Positions 23,979 to 34,894 of a DNA stretch of 64,000 nt are shown one piece after another. Location: assembly GCA_027625915.1 (NCBI GenBank), contig JANTQA010000045.1, positions 3,410,001 to 3,474,000 on the forward strand. Direction: 5' to 3'. A model generated the notes under the pieces. It ran no database searches and was not told where the DNA came from. It saw only the letters and a program-made list of their open reading frames with translations. This stretch comes from Anaeramoeba flamelloides (taxonomy: Eukaryota > Metamonada > Anaeramoebidae). Position 1 is the stretch's first letter. Each line of letters starts with the position of its first letter. Made by a program: the position numbers and the translations under genes.

Positions 23979-24160
23979 AAAAAAAGGAAAAGGAAAAAAA
24001 AAAAAAAAAAAATAAACATTTGACTAAATTAGAAAAAATGATCAGATCTAAAAAGTAAAAAATTATTTTGAGAAGAATAATGAATTAAACTCAGAGAATT
24101 CGTTCTGTTTCTTCAATAAAACTGGGTACCTTTGACTGAAAAAGAGTTTATTTTGTTAAA
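23570..24160. repeat. Interspersed repeat family E, copy 1
   Basis: About 590 bp alignable to 40709-41255. It starts CTTCATTTCACTCAAAGG, has the shared AAGAATCAACC and ATACCTGAAAAAACT words, and ends GGTACCTTTGACTGAAAAAG. The ends are weakly inverted (CACTCAAAGG / CCTTTGACTG), suggesting a TIR element. A 70-bp poly-A run lies inside at about 23943-24012. No ORF. Confidence 0.65.
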
Positions 24161-24167
24161 AATTGGT

Positions 24168-24201
<34 letters not shown>

Positions 24202-24984
24202 TTGCATTTAATAAAAATTATTTGATCAAACTACTATTATGAAAACAATTTTATGTTTTGATATTAAGAGATTCTTTATATTACTAATCCCTGATGAGTT
24301 AATTAACAACCTTAAAGGTGTATTTTGAGTATAAAAGGAAAAAATCCGGATTTTGAAAATCATTTATTTAAAAGTCTTTTTTCAAGCATGAAAAAAACAG
24401 TAATCGATGTTACGAAGCAAAGGGTTCAAAAATTCAGGTTATTAAAAATGGGGATTAAAAATGGGAAACAATTTATCATTGCAAGATTTACTAAAGGCAA
24501 GAATTTTTCAAATACAATAAAAATCAAGTTGTAATTTTTTCAAAAAGAAAAGAAAAAAAAGAAATTTTTTTTCGTAAATGAAAAATTAAAGAACATTTTT
24601 TTTTTGGAAACTGAATTGAATGACACGAATGTGTTTAGTAACTATAGGTCGTGCAATAAAAAAAAATTCCCAAATAATTATATATCTAAAATAAATCGAA
24701 AAAAAAATAAAAAAGTAAAAGTGTGGAAAAATAATAATTATTAATGTATGACAAATCTCGAATACTGGGAATTTCAAGGGTTTATTCTTCCATTCCAAAT
24801 AACATTTGTTTTGTCATTGAAATCTTTCAATGAAATTTTTTTCTTTATTTATTTTTAGTGTTTTCCCTATTTTTTTTAGAAAAAAATTGAAAAAGAACTT
24901 TTCCAAAAAAGTGAAAATAAAAAAAAATACAAAACTCCGGAGTTTTTGTTTTTATATCTACACAGTACTAAGAAAAAAAATTTT

Positions 24985-25233
24985 TTTATAACATCTATAT
25001 AAAATTTTTGATAACAAAATTTCCTTTTACATGATGATTTTTTCAATATTTTTTGTAAAAATATTCATATAATGGAGCATATAACAAGTTCCAAAATTTA
25101 TAACACATTTTATAACAAACATTTATGTTATAAAAGTTTTTATTATAAAATATTATAACATTTTAAACGTTTATAATACCTTTACAACACGTTTATAACA
25201 TGTTATAAAAAACTTTTTTTATTCGGGGGGGTA
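24985..25233 (-). repeat. Interspersed repeat family D, copy 2
   Basis: Reverse-complement counterpart of 15326-15575: ATAACATCTATATAAAATTTT at the left, then TTTTACATGATGATT, then the GTTATAA / TTATAAC-rich half, ending near TTATTCGGGGGGGTAC (compare GACCCCAATAA beside copy 1). It lies directly upstream of the coiled-coil exon. Confidence 0.7.
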
Positions 25234-25424
25234 CTTTAAGAAAATTTACATAACGCCTTTTTTTTTTGAAATGAAATGATTATTTTCAAAAGTCTTCCAT
25301 GATAATGTAAAAATATATACATTTAATTTTAAAAATATACTTTTAATTTTTTTCTAAATATAAAATTCTTCAAACTTTGTTTTGTTTTCGTTATATTTTT
25401 CGCTTTTTTATTAATAATTAATAG

Positions 25425-26078
25425 GATGAATTGAAAGCACCATTTGATATTATGAGCGAAAGAAATATGAATATTATAAAAAATATACAAAAAACCCTTT
25501 TGGAACTAAATGAGTCGCAAACACTTGAAATAAAAGAATTGTTTTTTAAAAACTTTTTTAGTACCGAACTTCATCGAAAAATCAAAAAAATAAAAAATAA
25601 AAATAAAATTAATAATAACTTAGCCAATGAAAAAATATTATCGAATGACGAAAACAAAGATAAAGATGGTGGTGCTATTAGCGGTGGTCAAAGTGTCAAA
25701 CTTGGTGCCAAAAAGCAAGATGATATATCTGATTATGGTGGTGAAAACGATGAAGATTATAAACAAAAATTAACTCTTCTAAAAAAAAAGATTGATTCAA
25801 AAAAAGAAGAATATAATAACCTAGAAAAAGAATTTTATAATAGCCAATTTGTGAGAAATAAACTTAAACAAGGAAATATATCATTAAGGAAAAAAAATGA
25901 ACAAAATTTAAAATTATTAAAAAAAATTAAAGACACAGAAGAGAAAAAAAATACAGGGAAAATACTTGATATTTATAAATTATATACCAAATTGAAAATT
26001 GAAAATTTTAAATTTCAGCAATTGCAAAAAAAATTAGAATTTGAAAATAATTCTCTAAAAAACAAATTACATAATTAA
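25425..26078 (+). CDS. Coiled-coil protein, 5' end unresolved
   Basis: Open exon starting behind a good 3' splice site (TTAATAG at 25418-25424) in phase 0 and ending at TAA 26076-26078; 217 codons. It reads DELKAPFDIMSERNMNIIKN..., with an N-terminal helical region, a Gly/Asp-rich linker (about residues 80-110: DGGAISGGQSV, SDYGGENDED) and a C-terminal Lys/Glu/Leu coiled coil of about 100 residues. No family recognised. An upstream exon at 24239-24319 (MKTILCFDIKRFF ... NNLKG, donor GTATTT) would join in phase 0 across an intron carrying the family D repeat, but this is weak. Otherwise Met at 25452 could start a shorter protein. Function unknown; oligomerisation through the coiled coil is likely. 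Confidence 0.6.
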   Translation, partial: DELKAPFDIMSERNMNIIKNIQKTLLELNESQTLEIKELFFKNFFSTELHRKIKKIKNKNKINNNLANEKILSNDENKDKDGGAISGGQSVKLGAKKQDDISDYGGENDEDYKQKLTLLKKKIDSKKEEYNNLEKEFYNSQFVRNKLKQGNISLRKKNEQNLKLLKKIKDTEEKKNTGKILDIYKLYTKLKIENFKFQQLQKKLEFENNSLKNKLHN

Positions 26079-26558
26079 AAATTTATTTTACAATTCCACA
26101 TATTTTTTTTTATTTCGAACAGAGTTCGGATATTATTTTATTTTTTTACATAGTCTTTGAAAAATAATAATGATTTTTAATTTTCTGCTCAATTTTTTGA
26201 AATTATACTAAATTATTTTTTGTCTAAATTTGAAAAAATTATTTTTTATCTTTTGTTTTTTTTTTTTTTTTTAAAGGAATACTGTATTATTTACAGAAAG
26301 AAAAAAAAAAGGTATTACAATTGTGTTAGGTTTTGAAATTTATGGTTATTGAAGATATTTTTTTTTATTAAAATGGTTGTGGTGCATAAGTTTAGTAAAC
26401 CTAAAAACAAAATCGATACAATTATTCTTGTAAAAATCTAAATTCAAAATCTTGAATGCGAAGAATAAATTATTATGTTAATAAAAATAATAAATATATC
26501 AAATATATTCTTCTTGAAAATATAAACATGGTTGTAAAAAATCCTTAGAAGTAAGCTA
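26079..26558. other. Intergenic DNA after the coiled-coil gene
   Basis: T-rich tract (26250-26275) and AT-rich sequence; no gene or element recognised. Confidence 0.5.
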
Positions 26559-27143
26559 TTTCCAAAAAAGTGGGGCATATTTATTTTACATTATATTTAT
26601 ATAACCCATTCTTCAAAAAAGGATTTAAATATATAAAATCATTTACCACCATTTATAGATTCTTGATAATAATTCAATTTGTTTCTTAATATTGTATTGC
26701 ATAAATAAAATATATTAAAAATTTCTGATCTCGATTTTATCTGATATTTTTTATTTGCGAAAATTGATGTAGATTCTTTTCTTTTTGATCGGAAAAATCA
26801 TTTCCATAACTTGTAAAAATCTAAACAAAATTTACAATATAATCAAAAACATATAACTGTGTTTTTGTATTTAAAAAATCATTTGTAACCCTTCCATATT
26901 TCAAGTTTTTTATTGTAATTGGTCGTACATTGCTTTAACCAAAAAAAGTAGTACTATTTTTTTTTATCATTTTTTGGGAATATTTCAATAGCATGTTATG
27001 AATTAAATACATAAGGAGTTGGTTCAATCGGTATAAATATTAAACTTAATTTGCTATTGTTGGTTAATGATTACAATCAAAAGAAAATATTATTTATAAT
27101 ATGTAAAAAAAAAAAAATGCACCACTTTTTTGGAAATATCTTA
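26559..27143. mobile_element. TIR element family F, copy 1 (about 585 bp)
   Basis: Left end TATTTCCAAAAAAGTGGGGCAT, right end ATGCACCACTTTTTTGGAAATA, which are inverted repeats. The interior (for example TTTAAATATATAAAATCATT) aligns with the reverse complement of 38846-39425. No ORF of note. Confidence 0.75.
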
Positions 27144-28833
27144 TTTATAAAGAAACAGAATTTTTCATAGAACAGCATCGGATCACAAAAATTTGGTTTT
27201 AAAAACATAACAAGTCTATATACACTTTAATTATAAGTGAAATTTTTAGATGACTAGATTCCATTACTACTTGCAACCAAAAATTATGTTATTAGATTAT
27301 TTATTTATAGACATATGATATATGGTTTGAAATTATTTTTTTAATTTTTATCAAATATTTTAAGGATGTAAGTTCTAAGTGAATTAACCAGATGCTTAAA
27401 TAATTAAATGTAGGGGAAAAAAAAAAAAAATAGCGATCATGAAAAAAATCCTCTACAAGATTTTTAACAGTGAATATTAGGGACTTGTTGTATAATTGCC
27501 AATATTTAAAATCAAATCCCTTTTTTAAGAATCCAAATTTTACAATTATAGAGCGTCCACTTATTAGAATGATCATTAATTAAATTAAACTTGTTTAAAA
27601 CAGCATTCAATCAATCAAAATGCATGAATAAGAATCATTTTCCAAACTCTAGTAGCAAACCTCTATTAAACTAGATTGTTTTTCAAAAAAAGATGATCAT
27701 CTTATGATATCAAAAAAACTTCTTGAGTATTATATAGACACCCTGATTTAATGGTTGTTGGGTTGGTTTATTACTTGGTTCATAAAAAAAATTATTTATA
27801 AAAAGTATTTGATTGAAAATATTTGCAATTATAAAAGAATTTTCCTAATATTCACAAAGAAAAAAATAGTAGAGGATTATTTTCATGTCGAGTATTTTTT
27901 TTCATGACAATAATTAGTTTTTTTTTGTTAAGATTGATATGATCTTTTCTCCACAGATTATCAGAAAGTGTTTTTTTTTTTTTTTTTGGTAAAAATTAAA
28001 TACTTTCTTGTTTTACGTTTTTTTTTTCTTAAGTAAATACTTACTAAATGATATGTTATAATAAATGTTAGTGTTTATTTATAAGTGTGGCGTAATTTTT
28101 GGGGTTTTTTATTTTTAGTATATTCTGTTGATGTATTATCAATTTTCAAAATTAGTCAAATTGAATTATTTCGTATTATTTGAAGAGTTTCTTGATTATT
28201 ATCATTGGGATTAAAGTTTTTATGAGTTTGTAATTGTTTGGGGATTAAAAAGCAAAAAGATTATTTTGCGATTAGTCGTATTTTATTACTAAAATAGTGA
28301 CAAAATTAAAAATGTTGAAATCTTCAATTCTAAACACTTTTAAAAAAATAATCTTATCTGAATTTAAACTGCCTCCGATGTTGAAGAAAAAAAATTACCC
28401 ATTAAAACAAGTGATAAAGGTTTGATTCCTTACTTAATTATTTTTTTTCAAAAGTAATATTTGTCAAAATATCCAAACAGACCATAACCTATCTGAAAGG
28501 GTGCTTTAAAATACTACAGTGAATACTTTTTAATAGAATTGAACTGTTTTTTAAAAATAAAAAATTTGGTTAAAAATTGAGGTTTTGAAATCTTTTGACA
28601 ATTAATCGTACTCCTTTGTAATGTACTGATGATACGCTGGAAAAAATAAGAAAAAAAAAAACAATTAATGTCTTATTGGTTGTTTTTATTAGAACTTAAT
28701 AAGTTACAATGACTAATACAACAAAAAATCAAATCAAAAAAAAAAAAAATCACTTAGGAAGAATAAATGATTTTAAATAAATTAATTTTTCTTTTAAAAA
28801 CTTTTATCAATTTTTTAAATAATTATTATACTT
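27144..28833. other. Gene desert
   Basis: Only chance ORFs rich in K, N, F and I on either strand. No splice-compatible coding segment, RNA gene or clear repeat identified. Confidence 0.5.
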
Positions 28834-29024
28834 TCAGTTCCACTTTTAATATACAAACTTTCAAATAAAAATAATGAACAAAAAAATCACAAATTTAGAG
28901 GCATTTTTTGGAATTTTTTTTTTTCACAAAATCTTTTAAGAGAATAAGAATTTTGTGCCTTAATTTGAGAATATTTTGGGGTACCATATTTTTATTGAAA
29001 TTTTGTACCTTAAAAGTGGAACTA
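28834..29024. mobile_element. MITE family A, copy 3 (diverged)
   Basis: Starts CAGTTCCACTTTTAATATAC and ends CCTTAAAAGTGGAACTAGCTG, with the internal TTTTGTGCCTTAATTTGAGA word of the family. More diverged than copies 1 and 2. Confidence 0.75.
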
Positions 29025-30010
29025 GCTGTTAACAATGATTTTTGTAAAAAAAAAAAAAAAAAAAAACATTTTAATAAACTAAATTCGAAAAATAGGGGCC
29101 CAAATTTCGAGATCTCGTTCTAGAATCATTGGATTTCAATATGATGTTGGGCAGTTGATTAATGATGTAATTTAAATAAAATTTTCTACTTCATAATTTA
29201 CTAACCAAACTTTTGACTAAAAAATTGTTTGAAAATAAAAAAAATTTCAAACAATCAGATGACAATTTGATTTTTTTTTTGTTTGTTAGTTTCTTCAATC
29301 GATTAGTTTCAGATGCCAATTTTTCTTCACTGATTTACATTTAATATTTTTACATGATGAAAAATTTCAATTTAATTCTCAATCAAATTACTCTTACAAC
29401 CGAAAAAAAATTCGATAATATCCAGATGTTGTAAAATTTTTGGATGATTTTTTTAGCCAAATTTTTGTACAAAAAATGAAATAGATTTTGTTCAACGTAT
29501 AAAAATTTTTAAAGAAGACACCTTGTTAGTATTTAATCTTCTGATGATTATCCATCAACTTCTAGTTTATTGATGATTATTTACAGGGTTCCTCATATAA
29601 TTAGTTTTCCTGAGTATCATTTGAAAAACTGGTCCCTTATTTTTCGAAAGTAGTTTATCTAGATTGAAGCTTGTAAACATTTAATTAAAATAAAAAGATG
29701 ATATATTTACTACGTGTTCAGGATTCATTGGAAAGTATATCTTTTACAATAAATATAAAAAACTATTTTGTAAATATTATTTTTATTGTTATTAATTAAT
29801 AAAAATTTTTTCACTCAAAAATTTTGTTGTTTCTTTTGAAAATTTTATTATATGGTTTGATAAAAAATTCATTTTTTGTCAAAAAGATCAAAAAAAAAAG
29901 AAATTTCTTTTTTGTTTTGAACAGATCTGAAAAGGAACAAGAGTTGAAAATTTTTTGATCTTGTCTTAAATTTTTGATATTTTAGAGTTTTCTTCCTTTT
30001 TATTTATTGA
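29025..30010. other. AT-rich spacer
   Basis: No coding or structured element recognised, apart from A-tracts (29047-29066). Confidence 0.5.
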
Positions 30011-30249
30011 ATACTGGTAAATTCAAATAAATTGAATAAAATTTTTCGATCAATTTCCATTTTTGTAATCTAGGAGCTTTACTTTGAAAACAACTCAAGA
30101 TAAAGAATATTTTTAAATCTAACCAATTTTAAAAAGTTTTCTTAGCATTTAAATCAATCAAATGCTTTCTTCAAAATATGTGTAAAATAATTTCAAAAAT
30201 GGAAATTGAAGTAAAAATTTTGAGATATTTATTTGAATTTATCAGTATT
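30011..30249. mobile_element. Foldback element family H, copy 1
   Basis: Inverted ends AATACTGGTAAATTCAAATAA / TTATTTGAATTTATCAGTATT, and inner arms ATCAATTTCCATTTTTG / CAAAAATGGAAATTGA. Related copies lie at about 51971, 58083 and 59597. About 240 bp, non-coding. Confidence 0.75.
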
Positions 30250-30289
30250 CTTTTGACATAGAACAAATGAAAGTTTTATCAAATATTGA

Positions 30290-30460
30290 GAGAGACTGTT
30301 AATTGGAAGGTAAACAAATAGTGTTGTTTCCCAATGCCAGTATTGTACACCTTAAATTGCAAATCTTTCTTTTGTATTTTTGCCTGATTTTTTCCATCTG
30401 AAACCAAATGTTGATCTTTAGCGTCAAAAGTATACCCTATTTTCAAAAAATATTGGTTCT
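30290..30460 (-). pseudogene. Coding-like relic, family unknown
   Basis: Minus-strand open stretch of about 50 codons containing GYTFDAKDQHLVSDGKNQAK, then KDLQFKVYNTGIGKQHYLFT. The D/Q/G/H-rich composition stands apart from nearby chance ORFs. No start or splice context found. Probably a decayed exon. Confidence 0.3.
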
Positions 30461-30757
30461 AAATAATATACAATGTGTTTAAAAAGAAACCAGAAAACAA
30501 TATAGCCTTATTGTTATTAGTTTCAAAATAAAAGTAACACAATTTTCATTCAGATTTCCCAAAAAAATTTAAAATCAAGCAAAATTTCAAATTTTTTGGT
30601 CTTCTTAAAACAAGAACAAATTATTAGTTTCCCACTTTTAAAATTGAGTACTTTAATTATTTATTTTTAATTGGGGTATGTTTTTTGGAGAGGCGAATGA
30701 AAATTTTGATCTTTTTATTGGAGAATTAACAGTATGTTTTTCAATGATTTAATTGTT

Positions 30758-31178
30758 ACCATTTTTGAAAAATAGTGAAACAGATTCAAAAATACATCAT
30801 GTCTTTTAATTTGGAAAAGACACTGAAAATAAAAAATAAGAGTATTTAATTAGAGAAAAAATAAAAAAAGACAAAATGAAGATTCAAAACACAAAAACAA
30901 TTTTTCTAATATTATCTTTTTGTATGGTCTTTTTCTTTGATTGATCAATTCTGGAAAATCTGTTGAAAAAATTTACTATTTTTGAGATCTTGGGAACTAT
31001 TGATTGTGTTTTGATAGTTGTGTTTTTATTGTATTTGTTGATTCTTTTAAACATAATAAGGAATTACTTTTGAATTACAATTAGGTTCTTCTTTCAATTG
31101 ATTTTACTTTTGGTGTTCATCTGGTTTTTAGTCATATCCACAATTAAAAACTCTTGAGCACTTTTTTCAACAAAAGGT
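30758..31178. mobile_element. MITE family C, copy 2 (inverted interior)
   Basis: Left end ACCATTTTTGAAAAATAGTG, right end CACTTTTTTCAACAAAAGGT. Internal blocks shared with 5417-5843 include TTGATTGATCAATTCTGG and TTTTTGAGATCTTGGG. More diverged than the copies at 5417 and 54434. Confidence 0.7.
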
Positions 31179-31729
31179 TATCTCACACAGAATTTGTTTA
31201 ATTGTTTTTTAGGGGTAGAGATTCTTGGTTCTACAGGACTTTTTAGAAAATGTTGGTTTTTAATCATGAAATTATTTAGAAACAAACTTATCTCAACACC
31301 TACCCTGTGTACCCACTTTCACAGTTTTTTTAAAAAATAAATGCAAGACTTTCAAAATAGCATTTTGTCGTTATTTGAAAAAAAAAAGAAAATCTGCAAG
31401 AATAAATGTAAAAAAACAATTAAAGATAAAATTAACTGTAAGAAAAGAAGTTCATCATCCCATTAGATTGTAGTTTTTCTTAAAAAAAAGAAATTCAGGT
31501 TAATTCTTGTTCCTTGTCTTATTGTATGCTAGATTTCTGTCTTTAACAATCCAAATTTCATGCAGAATAAAAAAAAATAAAAATTACCCAAAAATGGATT
31601 CCAGACCATTTACGAATTTTCAAAAGAATTGTGCCATTTAGTATTCAAAAGACACTTCTATTTTTTGAATTATTGTTGAACGGCACTATCAAATTCTGGA
31701 TTCTCATTTTTTTTAAAAAAACATTCTTA

Positions 31730-32643
31730 ATGAAAAAGTTATATCTTTTCTTCATTATTTTTCTTCAATTCACGCTTTTCCAAAAGACCAACTGTAATAA
31801 TTCATATCTTTTTCACTAAGCCACCATTTGAAACCTTTTTTTTTCGTATATTAACCCAACAAAAAAAACAAATATTTTGTCTCGATAAAATTTCAACTCT
31901 GAAACAACGATACTTCTTGTTTTAAAACATCTTTTTTTTTTAGGTAGCGAGACGTGCCCAATTGGAATTGGTGATGATCTATTAGTGAGTACTACTGATA
32001 GCATTTTACCTGACCAACCATCACTTTTAGAGCTAACAAGCAACAAAATCTCGTTGCTGTATTTATCTGAAACTGAAGAAAATCGATTCCGAAAATTATA
32101 TCAGGTGATGCTCGATTCAAATGGGACTGTTGTTAGCAAAACAACCAAAATCAACGATTTGTTATCACACGAAGATAAGAATTTCAATCATTTCCATCTA
32201 GAGTCAACACAGAGATATGGTGTGACCTGGCAAAGTGAAAGTAAGGGACAGCTATCCTCAAGGATTTATGTAAAATTATTTGAGGAAAGTGGCGATAGCT
32301 ATACTTCAGAAATTGCCGTTAATCAACAAAAGCAAACAAAAGAAGATTTCTCTGAAGTCTATCCCACAACTGTTGTGAGTAGTGATTCAAAAAAAATCGC
32401 TGTTGCTTGGGTTGAAAAAAATTTAACCACCAATTATGGACAAATCAAATTCCAAATTCTCGATAGCAAGGACGGTTCAATACAATTCCAGAACCCAAAA
32501 ACATTATCTACTCAAGAGCAATGTATTTATTCTTTTACAAATTCCATTCCGCTTTCTACAAAGGGTATTGCTATTGCATGGGTTCAAAGGTGTGTCAAAG
32601 ATAATAACAATAAAAAGAAAAATAACAAATATAATCCTGACCT

Positions 32644-32675
<32 letters not shown>

Positions 32676-33937
32676 CTGAATTGAAAACATTCATTATTGG
32701 CTGGGACGGGGAAAAAATAGCGGAAAAACCCTTTGCAACGAACGAAATTGATCCTTACTTTCAGCCACAATTGTCGGCAAATTATGAAAAGGAACTAATT
32801 TTAGTTGCGTGGAACACCTTGGTAATGAAGAGTGATCCATACATTCAAATTAGTCGTGATGTATATTACTCATCATTAAAATTTGATGGCACGATCGTCA
32901 AGAACGCAACACTGATTAATAAAGCCGATGGCAATTTACACTATTCGCCTGCAATCCGATCAATCGAGAATAATTACAAATCAATTTTCGTTGTTGTTTG
33001 GAATTGCTTCAACAATAACGTCAATGATCACGATCTTTATGGAATCATTTATGGTACGGATCTTAGCCCAATTGGGGAGGCGTTTAAAATAAACCAAAAT
33101 AGTAATGGTCAACAAACACAGGCGTCAATTCTTGATTCAGGGTATAGCGTTGAAGTCAATAAAGAAAAATATCCGGAATTTCTTGTCACCTGGGTTTCTG
33201 GCTCAAAGGATACAAGTTCCAATGGAATCTTTTCAAGAATGTTTATTGGAAATTCCAACCCGATCAGCGATGAATTAAAAATAAACACAAAAACGGAATT
33301 AAAGCAGTTTTCGCCGGTATTAACTCTAAATAAAAAAAAGGCAAATAGCGTATTGATTGCCTGGAAATCAGGGAGCGAAACAAAAAAAGAAAATACCATT
33401 TTTGCAAAGCAGATCCAATACAAAAGAATAAAGACAAAAGCTTCAATTAAGGATCAAACGATAAATACCTTAAAGTTTTGGGATTTCAGCTTAGAACCCG
33501 ATCTGTTCAATACAAACAAGCAAAACCTTGAGGTCACGGCAACCCTGTCGGATAATAAGAAATTGCCGAGTTGGCTAAGCTTTGATCAAGCAGATTGGAG
33601 GCTATATGGAAAATCTCCTGAAAAGGCCACTTCATACACAATTCAAATAACAGCAGAGGACCCCTGTAACAACAAAGCGCAAACCCAATTTAATCTCAAA
33701 ATTGAAGACGTTTCAACATTCCGTTTCAACTGGACACTTTTCTCAATTATTTCCATTCCGGTCATTGTCGTACTCTTGTTTCTCATTTACATTTACAGAA
33801 GAAAGAAAAATCTTTCGAAAAAATCTGCATATAAAAAACTCGACAAAAATTATACAAACGAAAATGATTTTGAATTCTCTACCGAGAATAATAGTTTGGA
33901 AGATGATTTTAATGAAAATGAAGATAACATATTATAA
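31730..33937 (+). CDS. Secreted/type I membrane protein with W-repeat and cadherin-like domain
   Basis: Two exons, 31730-31793 and 31944-33937, joined in phase 1 across a 150-bp intron with a T10 tract before AG; 685 aa. Exon 1 encodes a signal peptide (MKKLYLFFIIFLQFTLF) with cleavage near NCSET. The ectodomain carries at least seven diverged repeats built on V-x-W with flanking strands (VAWVEKN, IAWVQRC, LVAWNTL, VVWNCF, VTWVSGSKDTSSNGIFSRMF, LIAWKSGSE), resembling bacterial and protist surface repeats of the 'VVW.S..QD..GI..Q.F' type and probably beta-rich. A poly-Thr run is near residue 240. A CADG-like (dystroglycan-type cadherin) domain lies at about 525-612 (LPSWLSFDQADWRLYGKSP, YTIQITAEDPC), then one TM helix (about 618-639) and an acidic cytosolic tail. 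Likely adhesion or recognition at the cell surface; ligand unknown. Confidence 0.85.
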
Positions 33938-34894
33938 TTATATTTTTCGTTGAAAATAATAAAAGATATTTTATATTTTTGTATCTTTTCTTATCAAATT
34001 TTTTTTAAAATAAAAAAAAAAAAATCTTTAATAAATATCATATGGAGTTACTTATACAATAATGTATCGCGGTGTACATTATAGATAAACCACTAATGAT
34101 TATTTATAATTTTTTTTCTAAAGGTTTGTTAAATCTAAAAATATTTGTCATTTTGATTTCCATTTTGTTGGAGATTACAGAATTTTGGCCCGGTTTTTTG
34201 AACTTTTTTTTTTGGTAAAATTTGAAAATTTTTTCTTTTCGTTAGTATTTTTTTTTTATTTTTTTTTAAAATTAAATTTGAAAAAAAAAAAATGTTTGAA
34301 ACTCCAAATTTACATTAAGAAAAGTGAGTTTTTGTATGTTCTTTTAAAATTCATACATTTACAAAAAAAAAATCTTGTTGTCAATAATTTTAATTTCCTA
34401 TTGAAATTTGGAATTTTGCATGAGACGTTCATATAAAAAGGGACTAAAAAGTTTTTTTAACCTTTGTTTTTTTTTTTTTGAAATTTAAGGTTTGTTTTGG
34501 CTTTTCTTCTATGATTACCAGCACTAATACGAAGTTTATTATTTCTCGTTTTTTTAAACAATCTAAGTTTTGTTGATTCTTAAAAATAAAGTATAAATTT
34601 TTTATTTTTAGCTTGTCCCCTTGGAGTGAAATGGAGTTTCTATCTGGTAAAACACCAAACAACCCCTTACAAAAATTCAAATAAAAAAAAGTTTTTCCCA
34701 TAATTCCAAAGTGGAGATAAAAGATCAACAACATCTCAATAGAATCCAATTATATTTACAGGGTTTTCTGATTCAATCAAAAAATATAAGTTTTATTTAT
34801 CAATTGCTCAAATAAAAAAAAAGAAATCAATTAATAAATAGTTAATAATAAAAGATTTAAAATCTATGAATTTTTAAAGTAAATAAATGAAAAA
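33938..34894. other. Intergenic DNA, no gene seen
   Basis: Poly-A and poly-T tracts and chance ORFs only. Nothing recognised. Confidence 0.5.

Noticed and set aside
23943-24012. Long poly-A run as a retroposon tail.
   Set aside because: It lies inside the family E repeat with no adjoining gene-derived or LINE 3' sequence, so a simple-repeat expansion is more likely.
24325-24534. Lys-rich frame between family E and family D repeats.
   Set aside because: No ATG start, no donor that fits the phase of the next exon, composition as expected by chance.
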